Of a DNA stretch of 64,000 nucleotides, positions 1 through 10,932 are shown piece after piece; position 1 is the first letter of the stretch; each line of letters opens with the position of its first letter. Position numbers and translations under genes: made by a program. Source of the stretch: Astropecten irregularis (taxonomy: Eukaryota; Echinodermata; Asteroidea; Paxillosida; Astropectinidae). The notes beneath the pieces are model-generated. The model searched no databases. It saw only the letters and a list, made by a program, of their open reading frames with translations, and had not been told where the DNA came from. The DNA is taken from positions 2,728,001-2,792,000 of the forward strand of contig OZ020244.1 of assembly GCA_963971285.1 (NCBI GenBank). Direction: 5' to 3'.

Positions 1-361
1 CCAACTTCAATCGGTGTCATAATCAAGACGTCATCCGACAGGATGTCGGTTGAACCCTTAGGGGAATGTTGGCCCTGCTCTTTTAGAGGTCGAGCTCACT
101 CCCATGTTCAAGAATTAGGTCAGTCTATGGACGCCCCTTTGTGCCTGGGCAGGAAGTGTTTCTCCTGGGTAAAGTTCAGTCATTCGTCTGTCGGTCAAGT
201 GTACTCTAGAAGTGTAGAGGCCTCAGGTAGGGTGACTCAGACCTTATAAACCTTGTCTCGGTCAAGAACATTGTTATTTTTCATTCTGTCAGTTGGTTTT
301 GTGCTCATTCACAAAACCAAAATGACACATTTAGTTTTACAGATAGATTTTAGCAGTAATT
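1..361. other. No recognised gene; left edge
   Basis: An uninterrupted plus-strand frame at 43-249 has no start context, domain or composition that I recognise. The opposite strand is broken by stops in all frames. Later exons of the minus-strand receptor must lie further left, but no exon with good splice sites is seen here. Confidence 0.35.
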
Positions 362-395
362 ATAAGGGACAGAAACATTAATACTGTGCAGACCA

Positions 396-540
396 GAGGA
401 CGATTTCACGAAGCCCTGAGATCGATCGTAACTCGAGTTATGAAGGATAACCCATCGTAGGGGGCCTATCCCAGGTAGGGCTTCAATGCATCAAAAGTTG
501 ATTGATAGTAAGTTATGAAGAGTTTGGTGAAATCGACCCC
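396..540. mobile_element. P element (short palindromic MITE), copy 1
   Basis: This unit of about 145 bp ends in GGTGAAATCGACCCC and starts with a decayed inverted match (GACGATTTCACGAAGCCC). The core contains GATCGATCGTAACTCGAG. It is nested in F1. Confidence 0.65.
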
Positions 541-644
541 AGTTCTTAAACAGCTAGGCTAGGCTTGGGCCTTCAGGCCTAAAATCTTTCTTTTGCTAGC
601 TCTGAACTTCAATACAACAGAGCTGCTTAGAATCAGTACAGCCA

Positions 645-785
645 GAGGTTTATTTCACCAAACTCATAATAACTTACTATCAATTGTAGGATTTATGATG
701 AATTCCAGCCCTATGTAGGATATGATGGGTTATCCTTTATAACTCGAGTTACGATCGATCGTAGGGCTTTGTGAAATTGACCCCT
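645..785. mobile_element. P element, copy 2 (inverted)
   Basis: Same family as the copy at 396-540 but in reverse orientation. It ends in GTGAAATTGACCCC and contains AACTCGAGTTACGATCGATC. It is nested in the same F1 element. Confidence 0.65.
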
Positions 786-1046
786 GGTCTAGTTTCAGTC
801 TAGGGAGTCATGGCTTCTGGATGACCTAGCCAGACTGAAGTCCTGCCTACATCAAGTCTAAGATGTGGCTGTTGTTTGGTTCAAATGGATACAGTGTACT
901 GCCCGTGACCAGAGTTGGATTACAAAAACCGCAAAGTAAAGCTCAGGCCTGGCTGGGCTTTTGAAAAGGAAGGCCAGACCAGTATGGAAGTTTCTCTCCC
1001 TTAATACTGCTTGGTGAAATTGACCACAAATCCAAGCAAGACTTAC

Positions 1047-1220
1047 CTCTACTGTGGACGCTGACGATGCGTGTGACGCGGCCGACCGGCTCGTCCCCCT
1101 GCCGCTTCCTTGCCATGGCGATCAGCCAGCAGATGGACAACAAGCAGACCGCTCCGACGAACGCACCGATCATGATACTGGTATGCTGCAGATCCGTGTA
1201 GTCCGTATTGGTAGTGTTGT
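1047..1220 (-). CDS. CUB/LDLa/EGF receptor, transmembrane exon (exon 10)
   Basis: This exon encodes protein residues about 448-505: a short Thr/Asn-rich juxtamembrane stretch, one hydrophobic helix (from about SIMIGAFVGAV to CWLIAMA) and a basic stop-transfer ARKRQ, so the protein is a type I membrane protein. The acceptor is TGTGTTGCAG and the donor is AG/GTAAGT. The exon is phase 1-1 and 174 nt long, so it continues the frame of the EGF exon upstream on the minus strand (5407-5511). The cytoplasmic tail begins here (residues include GDEPVGRVTRI) and continues off the left edge. The overall gene description is under the exon at 17912-17996. Confidence 0.8.
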
Positions 1221-1914
1221 CTGCAACACAGTAGACAATATTACAAGTGTACTGCATGTAAATATGCATGATTGCCAGTTTTTATATACAAATGAGTCTC
1301 AGTGAACGAAACAATGGTGCACAACTTCAACAACATACACTGACATGAGGTAGGTTTGCAATGACACCATTTACTCTCTTCTATAAGTGTGACGTCCTGA
1401 GAAAACCGATGGTTAAACACTCGACATATATCAGACTCTTGGACTACAGCGAAACACACTGTCAGCACACAAACAGCACAATCCAGCTCATAACTACACA
1501 GTGATGTTGCTTTCTACCCATAATGAAGTCTAGGAATCAATCTAATTTGTTCCTTTAGACACAGTGTTTCATCTCCAAAAGTTACCACACGATATAGAGA
1601 TACTTTCAGGTGTTTTTAAATCAGCGCAAGCCAAAATATTGACGCCCCTGGAATTTTGAGCTGTAAGACCCGCCTGACGTACTTCTAAGCTGTTCACTCT
1701 CAGAAATCTTAAGCCACAATAGGCCATGACGTATTATACATATACATGTAGTACATGCAGGTTTGTGGTGAATGTACTGTGCCCTTAGAGAAACGTAACA
1801 GACGTTGTCTGTGCCAGTTCAAGCATAGTCCCCTATGGAATTCATATTCATAGTGTACTGGGGCTGCGTCATCCGTTGTATAAACATTAAAGAGGATGCT
1901 CAACACTCAACAAA

Positions 1915-2250
1915 CCTCGCTTTATTTGTTAGAACTATTATCCTTTAATTAATACTTGAATTGAGAGAAAATATTTATCACCCACTAAATACAGAGAGTC
2001 TTTTTGGATGATTTTTCTCTCAGTCTGCAAGCTCCCCCAAAATTCAGATTCTCTGAATTTCTTCAATGGGGGCAGCAGACAAATCTGTGTGATTTCGTGA
2101 CATCGTGGGTTGAGCAAGTTGAGAGAAAAATCATCTAAAAAGACTCTCTTTCTGTGTTCAGTGTGAGATAAATATGTTTTTTCTCATGTCAAGTAATTTA
2201 AGGATTATAGTTCTAATAAATAAAGCGAGGTTTGTTGAGTGTTGAACATC
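1915..2250. mobile_element. Long inverted-repeat element
   Basis: The left arm (CAAACCTCGCTTTATTTGTTA...) reappears inverted at 2210-2240 (TAATAAATAAAGCGAGGTTTG). Inner arms also match, for example GAGAGTCTTTTTGGATGATT against AATCATCTAAAAAGACTCTC. The unit is about 330 bp, non-coding and MITE-like. Confidence 0.6.
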
Positions 2251-2339
2251 CTCTTTAAAGATACTGTCAGGCGTAGTCAGATACCTGTAAACCTTTATTA
2301 ATGAGCTTACATTGATTAATTTTTCATTTATTTATCTAT

Positions 2340-2400
2340 CTATTTCTCGTTTGTTTGTTTATTTGTTTATTTGTTTATTTGTTTGTTTGTTTGTTTGCTT
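2340..2400. repeat. TTTG/TTTA microsatellite
   Basis: Runs of GTTTGTTTATTTGTTTATTT are visible directly. Confidence 0.8.
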
Positions 2401-3227
2401 GTGATGTCACTGCTAACTTTTAGTAACTCATCATTAAAAAGAAACAAGAATATTTTACAAATATTTTCACATGATATTTAAACCGAGTGAAATCCAAAAA
2501 TGAACAGCAACCCATATCATTAGGTTAATAGGTTTAGTTACATTCCTACAAGCATTTGTGACTGAACTTCATCAAAAATGAGTCACAAGTCAGCATAGCT
2601 GATTTTGAATCTGAGGAAAAATGTTGAAAACCTTTTCCACATTGCATATCAACATGACTCTCTGACACATTCCTCAAAACGATATCCCTGTGTTATCAGG
2701 ATATGGACCTTGAGTGAAATCCTAAATGAACAGCTATTAAACCAGTTGTCAGATGCATGAAAACGAAATGCATGAGCAAAGATATAACCTTAAGCACATT
2801 TTTGTAGGAACCAGCCACATCCATTTCTGAGAAATGGGTTTCCCCTTTAAATTTCATGACACGGATCTCACCCCGCCCCTTGTCAATCTTGACCCCGAAA
2901 TTTTTTTTGACAGGCCGGCAGGGACATATCATATCCTTGTGTGTTATTAAGTTTGACGTTAGTGAGTGTGTGTGAAACAGAATATGCAATACTTTGTCTC
3001 AAAATGAGTAATCTTCATAGCACAATATTTTATATTTTGTATCAAAATATGTCTTTGTAATCTTTGTAGCTCAATTTGTAATACTTAATATCAAAAATAT
3101 GTAATCTGTAAAACGCAATATGCAATCTTTGTTGCATAATATGCAATACATGTATTTTGTATCAAAATGAGTGATCTTGATTCTTGAAAGATTTGAGGCT
3201 TTGCATGGTGACAATTGGTATGTGGAA

Positions 3228-3442
3228 CGGTTTGCAGAAACACCATGTAAGAATCGTTCGTACTTTCGCACTTCTATTTCATTCGCACTTCTCATAAGGT
3301 CTCAATGTTTCGACTAGCCTGCTCTAGTCATCATCAGGAGACTAGAGCATGCTAGTCGAAACGTTAAGACTTTACGAGAAGTGTAAACGAAACAGAAATG
3401 TTAAAGTACGAACGATTCTTACATGGAGTTTCCGCAAACTGA
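3228..3442. repeat. Large inverted repeat (hairpin)
   Basis: The left arm contains GTAAGAATCGTTCGTACTTT and TTTCGACTAGCCTGCTCTAG. The right arm carries their complements in reverse order (CTAGAGCATGCTAGTCGAAA ... AAAGTACGAACGATTCTTAC). The arms are about 100 bp each with a very short loop near 3335. A related single arm lies at 4120-4235, so this is probably a fold-back transposon. Confidence 0.75.
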
Positions 3443-3769
3443 TAGCAGTGTTCATTTTAGAGGCGTTCCACTGTATAACGACAACAGCAAGAAAATCATC
3501 ACTTTGACCCTGACCCGACTGTCAAAAATTACTGACCAGGACAAATGTAGAACTCTTGACAGTAAATCTGTCACGGTTTGATCGTTTTGGTGGGCCGGGA
3601 ACACTGATCCCTTAATTTGTTGGGTAAGCCGGAATATCCACCCATATCTATTAACCTAGTGTCTTATGATCTACTTACACATAGCCTAGGAGTGGATATG
3701 GGACAAGATGAGTCACTAATACCAGCACAGCAGCTGTGTGAACTTGGGAGATGTGATAACAATCTACTA

Positions 3770-4003
3770 GACTTGCAGGCAAGTCGTTGTAAGTCACGGT
3801 GATCATCTCTTCTTTCACGCAACTCACGCGAAACCGCTTTCATTTCTCGCAAGACTCATGGCTACGGCGAGAGTCGGCTCTGGTCTCGCGCCGAGAACCA
3901 ACCCTCACTCCATAGCCATGAGTCTCGCGAGAAAGTAGGTTTCACGAGAGTTGCGTGAAAGAAGAGACGATCAACGTGACTTACAACGACTTGACTGCAA
4001 GTC
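3770..4003. repeat. Large inverted repeat (hairpin) with CGCGAGA motifs
   Basis: The arms run inward from GACTTGCAGGCAAGTCGTTG on the left and CAACGACTTGACTGCAAGTC on the right. They continue through TCTTTCACGCAACTC/GAGTTGCGTGAAAGA and GACTCATGGCTA/TAGCCATGAGTC. Each arm is close to 95 bp, with the centre near 3890. No coding capacity; fold-back MITE. Confidence 0.75.
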
Positions 4004-5406
4004 TAACAATCTACTAGAAGGCTGCCAATACTGTACGGTACAACACCGAAGTTAACAAACATGTATGTATGTAGGCAAGTTGACAGCTAATCAACTATAT
4101 AAGATCATAAACAACCTCACTCCTGATGATGACTAGAGCAGGCTAGTCGAAACTAGTTTAGACCTTACGAGATGTGCGAACAAAATAGTAGTCGGATAGT
4201 ATGAATGATTCTCACATGGTGTTTCCGCAAACCGATCCACATACTGTACATGTATGCAGTCAAAGTATATAAAAAAATTCTGTGTTGCTGCAAAGATTTT
4301 ATACAAATTGTGAATTTGTGACACAATATACAGGTATATTACACATACATGTACATGTAGGGTAAGAGTTGAAATACTCTACTTTTAGTGTAAATGACCA
4401 ACTAACTAGTGGTTTAAATGACTGTTGAAGTATTATGTTAGTTATTATGACTAACTAAAATGATGGTCACAATTAGCAGCTACATAATTAGCTTGTAAGA
4501 TGAAGGATGTACATGTAGATCAGAATGACCAAAATGGTCAGTTAATTTTCTTCACTTTCTTGACAGGAGCAAGCCTTGAAACACTTAAAATACAATTAGT
4601 GTAAAAAGAAGAAAGACTCCGAACCCCAAATGACCAAACAAAGACCCCATCCCAAAATCACAGCCCCACCCACTCCCAATCCCACCCAACCCAACCCCTA
4701 CTACCCCACTACCAATCCCAAACAACCCCTAAACCATAGAGCTATATTAAAATTACTAGAGTGCTAGCTCCGTGTACAGAGTGATGCCTGCTGGGCGAAT
4801 CCATGTTTGTTCACAAACCTATGGAAAACACAACATTTTGTATGTCTATTTGCACATCTGCGTTTGTGTTCTTTACAGGTGCGTCATCGAAACCCAATAC
4901 GCCCAAAGTCTGACGCACCTTCCAGAAGTGCTTCAGTAACGTTTGCACATACAGTGTTCTTAAGCGTTACATTTTAGGGCCTGTTTGTTTAACGCACAAG
5001 ATCAAGAATCCTGCTGATTCGGATCCCATTTTAACTTACCCTGCACATGACGTGGATCCGCAGATCTGGGATCCAGTGCGTTAAAAAAACAGACCCAATG
5101 AGTACATTCTTTGAAAGGCATTCCTGTCAAATATTTCTTGTTCCACAGACAAGCACTCAAATTCAAAAAGACTGCGCCCAGGAAGGCTTCAAAGTGTCTA
5201 CGCACTGAGAACGCGGAGCTAGCGCTCTTGTCATTTTAATATAGCTTTATGATCCTCCCCCTACTACCCATTCCCAACCCCACTCCAAACCCACCCACAA
5301 TCCGAGCAGTGTGTCACACTGAGTGTTAGTGTTACTACGTGACTACATGCAAGATGTATAGGGCAGATAAAGGCATTCACACACTGTACACACATAGACC
5401 ACCTAC

Positions 5407-5511
5407 CCTGGATCTCGCAGAAATTCCCTATGTAATTAGCTCGGCAGATACACGTGCCGTCCACACAAGTTCCCTCATTACACTGGCCAGACTGACATGT
5501 GGACCCCACTC
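5407..5511 (-). CDS. CUB/LDLa/EGF receptor, third EGF-like repeat (exon 9)
   Basis: This encodes residues about 413-447, one complete six-cysteine EGF-like repeat (CQSGQC, GTCVDGTCIC, NYIGNFC). It is a 105-nt symmetrical phase 1-1 exon. The acceptor is CTTGTTGTAG and the donor is CAGG/GTAGGT. The compact cysteine spacing resembles integrin/tenascin-type EGFs more than calcium-binding EGFs, and no cbEGF Asp/Asn pattern is seen. Confidence 0.85.
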
Positions 5512-5574
5512 CTACAACAAGTAGTATGAGATAATGTAGAGCAAACAAAAACATCATAAGGGAAAGAAACTTTA

Positions 5575-6470
5575 ATACTGGTCTGGCTAAGCCTCTGTAA
5601 AGCCTGGCCAGGTCTTCAGGCCTGAAATCCTCCTTTTGCTAGCTCTGAACTTCATAGTCTGGCTTAGCCTTTGATAAGCCTGGCCAGGTCTTCAGGCCTG
5701 AAATCCTCCTTTTGCTAGCTCTGAACTTCATAGTCTGGCTTAGCCTTTGAAAAGCCTGGCCAGGTCTTCAGGCCTGAAATCCTCCTTTTGCTAGCTCTAA
5801 ACTTCATAGTCTGGCTTAGCCTTTGAAAAGCCTGGCCAGGTCTTCAGGCCTGAAATCCTCCTTTTGCTAGCTCTGAACTTCATAGTCTGGCTTAGCCTTT
5901 GATAAGCCTGGCCAGGTCTTCAGGCCTGAAATCCTCTTTTTGCTAGCTCTGAACTTCATAGTCTGGCTTAGCCTTTGAAAAGCCTGGCCAGGTCTTCAGG
6001 CCTGAAATCCTCCTTTTGCTAGCTCTAAACTTCATAGTCTGGCTTAGGCCAGGTCTTCAGGCCTGAAATCCTCCTTTTGCTAGCTCTGAACTTCATAGTC
6101 TGGCTTAGCCTTTGACAAGCCTGGCCAGGTCTTCAGGCCTGAAATCCTCTTTTTGCTAGCTCTGAACTTCATAGTCTGGCTTAGCCTTTGAAAAGCCTGG
6201 CCAGGTCTTCAGGCCTGAAATCCTCTTTTTGCTAGCTCTGAACTTCATAGTCTGGCTTAGCCTTTGAAAAGCCTGGCCAGGTCTTCAGGCCTGAAATCCT
6301 CTTTTTGCTAGCTCTGAACTTCATAGTCTGGCTTAGCCTTTGAAAAGCCTGGCCAGGTCTTCAGGCCTGAAATCCTCTTTTTGCTAGCTCTGAACTTCAT
6401 AGTCTGGCTTAGCCTTTGAAAAGACTGGCCAGGTCTTCAGGCCTGAAATCCTCCTTTTGCTAGCTCTGAT
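5575..6470. repeat. Tandem array of a 76-bp F1 segment (about 12 copies)
   Basis: TAGTCTGGCTTAGCC starts at 5655, 5731, 5807, 5883, 5959, 6035, 6096, 6172, 6248, 6324 and 6400. The period is 76 bp except one copy with a 15-bp deletion (6035-6095). A divergent first unit precedes at about 5575. The copies differ by only a few bases. Confidence 0.9.
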
Positions 6471-6818
6471 GAACTTCAACACAACAGAGCTGCATATTAC
6501 AGCCAGAGCTGGTGAATGCAGCCAGGCCACTGGATGGCTTGCCCAGACTGAAGTCCTGCCCACATCAAGTCTGGCTTAGCCTTTGAAAAGCCTGGCCAGG
6601 TCTTCAGGCCTGAAATCCTCCTTTTGCCAGCTCTGAACTTCAATACAGCAGAATTGCTCAGAATCAATACAGCCAGGCCACTGGATGGCTTGCCCAGACT
6701 GAAGTCCTGCCCACATCAAGTCTGAGATGTGACTATTGTTCAGCTTCAAATGGATACAGTGTACTGCCCATGACCAAAGTTGGATTACAGAAGTATGACA
6801 GCCTAAGCAAAGCCCTGA

Positions 6819-6921
6819 GACCGATTTCATGAACGTTTTGCGATCATCGCTAAAGCCCAAATCCATCGCTAAACGGAAAACCGATCGCTACTTTGCGAAA
6901 ATGCTAGTGAAATCGGCCCCA
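6819..6921. mobile_element. Short palindromic element nested in F1
   Basis: It runs from GACCGATTTCATGAACG to AGTGAAATCGGCCCC. It resembles family P at its ends but has a different core (GCGATCATCGCTAAAGCCC). Confidence 0.5.
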
Positions 6922-7484
6922 GGCCTGGCCAGACTTTTCAGTGGCTGGACCCAACCAGTATTAAAGTTTCTGAGGAGTTTAGGATATGATTCTAATGAAG
7001 TTGAATACATGCAAACTATCAGACAAACATCACATGCATTACATGCAGATAACATTGGTATTAAGCTTAGCAGCACTTATCTTGTGTGGTAAGTGCAGGG
7101 GGTTAGGGTTAATGTATTTTTAACTCAGTTAATATACTCAATTTAATGAATTAAAAATCAAGACAAATAGATTCAAGTACTACGATGAAGTTAAAATAAA
7201 ATGAAATTTGAAGATGAACAAAAAGCGAAATCAAGATGAAATGCTATTAATTTGAGAAATTGTTGGGATTATCAATGTGTACATGATTTAGAGAAACTTT
7301 AAACTTAATTTTTAAGTGATTGAGTTTTATAATTGACATAAATTTTGGATCTAGATATGTGTAAATTGTTTATTTAATATTTACAAATGAAAAATCCGAT
7401 GTCATTATGGACACATAAAGCTAAAATGATTTAAGATTAAATCTCGCTTTGTATACTGTTACAATTGTTATTATAAAAACAATT

Positions 7485-7555
7485 TTTGGAGTTAGGAGGG
7501 CCTGACATTTCGAGTCTAGCAGGATCTTTATCGAGGCTCAACATTTGTTAAAACA
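7485..7555. repeat. Single GATCCT-repeat unit, decayed
   Basis: GGAGTTAGGAGGGCCTGACA, then TCTAGCAGGATCTTTATCGA. It is the same unit that forms the array at 38502-39042. Confidence 0.6.
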
Positions 7556-7894
7556 TTTCCATTTCTTTCCTTAACCAAAATAAAGCAGGCTGTTAGATAT
7601 TGTATAAGGGAAAAAAATTCTGGAAAAAGTTTCAGTAACCGAAGAAATATGATTTGTTTATTATTTTTCTATGATGACATGCTTTTAAAAGGTACATCCA
7701 GTCGATATTCCATGCATTAAGCACATCTGTATAAGTACAATGCTGTGTCTATAGTACTAATAGCAAATCGAGACAAGGGATTATAGAAGCCTAAGACCCC
7801 TGGGCAAAGCCCAGGCCTGGCCAGGCTTTTCAATGACTGAGCTCAACTTAACCAATGATAAAAAGTCTTTATACTTCCACCTTTGAAATGACCT

Positions 7895-8035
7895 GGGGTG
7901 GATTTCACCAAACCCATCCTAACTTAAGCCTACTATCAATTGTAGGACTAAGATTGCAGCCCTACATAGGATACGGTGGGTTATCCTTCGTAACTCAAGT
8001 TACGATCGATCACAGTGCTTTGTGAAATCGACCCC
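7895..8035. mobile_element. P element, copy 3, beside an F1 fragment
   Basis: The ends are GGGGTGGATTTCACCAAAC and GTGAAATCGACCCC, with TACGATCGATC in the core. It sits next to a decayed F1 fragment (about 7780-7880). Confidence 0.65.
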
Positions 8036-8397
8036 TGGTGCCTTTATGCCATTCCTACATATGTATACATATGTGAACAAGTCTGCTGATGTAACATGGA
8101 CACCACACAAATTGCGCCCTAACCAGGGCAGGGAACGAACTTAACTTCAGTCTCTTGGTGGCCCACAGGGCCAGTGGACAGTGCACTGCACTGGCATTGC
8201 TCCTCAAATCAGTGGCCCGATGATTGTTTTTGGTGCCCCTGGGCCAGCGGACCACTGTTAATTTTGACCTCTGCGGGGGCATAACCCATTGACAAAACAT
8301 CATAAGCAAGGAGAGTCCGGGAAACAGATTCCATGACTTGCTCCTCTCCATGACCATGCTGGTCTTGACTCATGTAAGTTTCCCAAATGTAGTTTAG

Positions 8398-8635
8398 GGG
8401 GGTTACAAAATGGAGGCTCAGGCTCCAGCTCCGGCCTCATTTCGTGAATCCATTCTAAAATAACGGTTATCAAAATAGAGGCTTTTGGCTACGGTTCGGA
8501 AGTAGATTCTCTGGTTTGAAAAGGAAAACAGAGCTTCAGCTTCAATGAAAAACCTTAGCCTGTATTTTCAGCATATGGGTGACAGAGCTGGAGCCTGACC
8601 CTGGGCGTCTGTTTTGTAAACCCCCTAGGAAACAT
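8398..8635. mobile_element. F6 MITE
   Basis: It contains TGGAGGCTCAGGCTCCAGC at the left and GAGCTGGAGCCTGACCCTGG at the right, with the shared core AGTAGATTCTCTGGTTTGAA. The same unit occurs at 13434, 30328, 36288 and 40438. Confidence 0.65.
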
Positions 8636-8699
8636 GCTACATGCATGATGATCACAAACTGGAAAGGTGCCATAGAAAACCATGCAAATCTATAACTTT

Positions 8700-8935
8700 T
8701 CCACCACCAACAGCTAATTTTCATAGGATTTCCCATGTTTTCCAAGAATTTTCCCAGGATTTTCCAAGATTTTCCCAAGATTTTCCATGATTGTCCATGA
8801 TTTTCCCAGGATTTTCCATGATTTCCAAGGATTTCCAAGGATTTTTAAGGATTATTAAGGATTTTTAAGGATTTGCAAGGATTTTCAAGGATTTTCAAGG
8901 ATTTTCATAGGATTTCCCTAAAATGTTCCCAGGAA
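8700..8935. repeat. Short-period minisatellite (AAGGATTTTC-like, 10-11 bp)
   Basis: Iterations of AGGATTTTCCAAGGATTTT, degenerate to the left. The open frame read through it on the minus strand is only a consequence of the repeat. Confidence 0.75.
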
Positions 8936-8981
8936 CCTTGAATATTTATTCAAAGCATTTTTAATAGAGATGTATACTCAC

Positions 8982-9101
8982 GGTCTTGGCAGTAGGAGCC
9001 GTGGGTATTGCTTGGGCAGAAACAGACGAAACCCGGTGCATTAGAAAACGGTCGACATGTCCCTCCGTTCATACAGGGAGATGACGCACAATCAGTATTC
9101 T
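8982..9101 (-). CDS. CUB/LDLa/EGF receptor, second EGF-like repeat (exon 8)
   Basis: This encodes residues about 373-412 with six cysteines in EGF spacing (CASSPCMNGGTC, FVCFC, GSYC). It is a 120-nt phase 1-1 exon. The acceptor is TTTGATCAG and the donor is GACC/GTGAGT. The SPCMNGGTC block is the classic start of an EGF domain. It is the longest of the three EGFs because of an insertion between Cys3 and Cys4. Confidence 0.87.
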
Positions 9102-9169
9102 CTGATCAAAAACAAGCATAAACATCAAGAGATCAAAATCAGATAAAACAGTTGATTTTCAACACAACT

Positions 9170-9640
9170 TACTTTTGGATACAAACGAAAATAGTTGTGA
9201 GATTTAACACATTTGGCATGTATGGGACAGCTGCACAGTTAGGATAGCTACAAAGATAGGATATCTTGACAATTGGGATAGCAGCAAAGATGAATAGCGA
9301 CACAGGTTCAATATGTACACAATTGGGATAGCAACAAAGATGGATAGGTACACAGGTAGGATATCTAGACAATTGGGATAGCAACAAAGATGAATAGCGA
9401 CACAGGTTCAATATACAGTACACAATTGGGATAGATACAAAGGTAGGATATCTAGACAATTGGGATAGCAACAAAGATGAATAGCGACACAGGTTCAATA
9501 TACAGTACACAATTGGGATAGCTACAAAGGTAGGATATCTAGACAATTGGGATAGCTACAAAGATGAATAGCGACACAGGTTCAATATCTACACAATTGG
9601 GATAGCAGCAAAGATGGATCAAATATAGCTACACATGTGA
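9170..9640. repeat. Satellite with 86-100-bp units (ACAATTGGGATAGC)
   Basis: GAATAGCGACACAGGTTCAA starts near 9292, 9392, 9479 and 9565. Each unit has two related halves containing AATTGGGATAGCAACAAAG. Degenerate units continue to about 9850. The open minus-strand frame of 125 codons is a product of the repeat. Confidence 0.85.
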
Positions 9641-9954
9641 GATATCAACACAGTTTGGATAGCTGCAAAGATTCACATGAATATGTACACTTTTGACATA
9701 ACCGAAACGATGGATTAAACTGATTGCAGTAGAATAGCATGAATGGGTAGCTGCACATTTTGGATAGCTGAATAGTTAGGATAACTACACAGACAGATAT
9801 CTGCATAACGGATAGCAACAGTTGGAATAGCTGCATGGTTACAACTGTACAAAATAGCAACACTGGTGAGTGGTGATAACCAGAGAGTAAATCATTGCTC
9901 TTAACATACCTCGTCCATTCACATGTTCAACCGCTATCCATTAAATACAAACAA

Positions 9955-10745
9955 ACATCAGATATTTCATGTCAATCAAGCAATGTGTATGTTTTAATCA
10001 AGCAATGTGTCATGTTAATCCAGCAATGTGCATGTTAATCAAGCAATGCGTATGTTAATCAAGCAATGTGTATGTTAATCAAGCAATGCGTATGTTAATC
10101 AAGCAATGTGTATGTTTTAATCAAGCAATGTGTCATGTTAATCCAGCAATGTGCATGTTAATTAAGCAATGTGTACGTTAATCAAGCAATGTGTATGTTT
10201 ATAATAAGCAATGTGTTAATCAAGCAATGCGTACCGGTATGTTAAAGGGATGGTACAGAACTGGTTTTTGCGACAAAACCGTTGCTGACAGTGAAAGCAC
10301 ATTATGTAATCCATTGTATACCTTAACTGACAAACCCGTAGAAGTTTGAGGTCAATCAGCCATCTGGGTCACGAGAAAATAGTGAAAACCCGTGTACAGA
10401 GAACTGTACACATTTCAACGAATGAATAAAACGCTTCAAAGCGATTTATTCCAATCGGAAAATGGTTTCATTTATTTCTCAACGAATATGGCATTTCAGA
10501 CAAAAACATTTCATGGGATGTTTTCTCCTATCATCACCATTATACTGTGTAAGTTTTTTGTGAATCTGTGATCATGAAGTGTATTTTGTCTTGCCAATTC
10601 TGTACCCTCCCTTTAATCAAGCAATGCGTATGTTAATCAAGCAATGCGTATGTTAATCAAGCAATGTGTATGTTAATCCGGCAATGTGTATGTCAATCAA
10701 AAAATGTGTACCTTTAAAAAGCAATGTCAATGTTAATCAAGCAAT
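9955..10745. repeat. 20-bp satellite (AATCAAGCAATGTGTATGTT), split by a transposon
   Basis: Near-perfect 20-bp iterations occupy 9955-10245 and resume at 10613-10745. The gap is exactly the TTAA-flanked element at 10246-10612. Confidence 0.9.
10246..10612. mobile_element. TTAA-flanked MITE inserted in the satellite
   Basis: The element is 367 bp. The left end is AGGGATGGTACAGAACTGG. The right end, read on the other strand, is AGGGAGGGTACAGAATTGG, so the TIR is 19 bp with two mismatches. TTAA sits at 10242-10245 and 10613-10616, and the satellite unit reads straight across if the element and one TTAA are removed. A TTAA target duplication is typical of piggyBac and Kolobok types. There is no transposase, so it is non-autonomous. 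Confidence 0.85.
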
Positions 10746-10751
10746 GTTTTG

Positions 10752-10915
10752 AGGCCCACAAAACGAAGCAAAGGGATGGGGCCACATGACGAAGCCGAAG
10801 AAAGGCTCCAGCTTCGCCATGTATCTCAAGCCCTTCATTTCATTTAGAACACACAATGGCAGAAGCAAAATAAATCCCAAGCCTAGCATCAAGAATCATT
10901 TCATAAAAGGCCCTA
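10752..10915. mobile_element. F7 MITE (uninterrupted copy)
   Basis: Read on the minus strand it begins GGGCCTTTTATGAAATGATT and includes GATGCTAGGCTTGGGATT, then GCGAAGCTGGAGCCTTTCTT. It is a paralogue of the copy split by the composite element at 33318-35248. Confidence 0.7.
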
Positions 10916-10932
10916 CATGTCTGTATGCTTAC

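Larger units (their letters stand above)
362..1003. mobile_element. F1 MITE interrupted by two nested P elements
   Basis: The ends are inverted copies: the left reads AAGGGACAGAAACATTAATA and the right ends in AAGTTTCTCTCCCTTAATA. The interior carries the F1 core (AGCTCTGAACTTCAATACAA, then CAGTGTACTGCCCGTGACC). Two short palindromic P elements, at about 396-540 and 645-785, interrupt it in opposite orientations. No coding capacity is seen, so this is a non-autonomous TIR element. Confidence 0.7.
1221..5406. other. Receptor intron 9: repeats, no exon seen
   Basis: The intron holds AT-rich sequence, a TTTG/TTTA simple repeat near 2340-2400 and two large hairpins (3228-3442, 3770-4003). A partial relative of the first hairpin lies at about 4120-4235, and a C-rich stretch at 4620-4735. 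The pair around 1921-2010 and 2130-2245 is inverted (both contain TAAAGCGAGGTTTGTTGA on opposite strands), so it is another decayed hairpin element. A cryptic phase 1-1 exon cannot be excluded. Confidence 0.45.
5558..6975. mobile_element. F1 MITE region with internal tandem expansion
   Basis: It starts with AAGGGAAAGAAACTTTAATA and ends with ACCAGTATTAAAGTTTCT, the F1 terminal inverted repeats. Inside, one segment of the element has been amplified head to tail (5575-6470). A second normal F1 core follows (6471-6820), and a different short palindrome (6819-6921) interrupts the right arm. Non-coding. Confidence 0.7.

Noticed and set aside
943..1269. Full 108-codon minus frame as a single-exon protein
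   Set aside because: Only 1047-1220 is exon. The frame outside runs into an F1 MITE past a GTAAGT donor.
9169..9546. 125-codon minus frame with hydrophobic repeats
   Set aside because: It lies entirely in the ACAATTGGGATAGC satellite, with no splice or start evidence.
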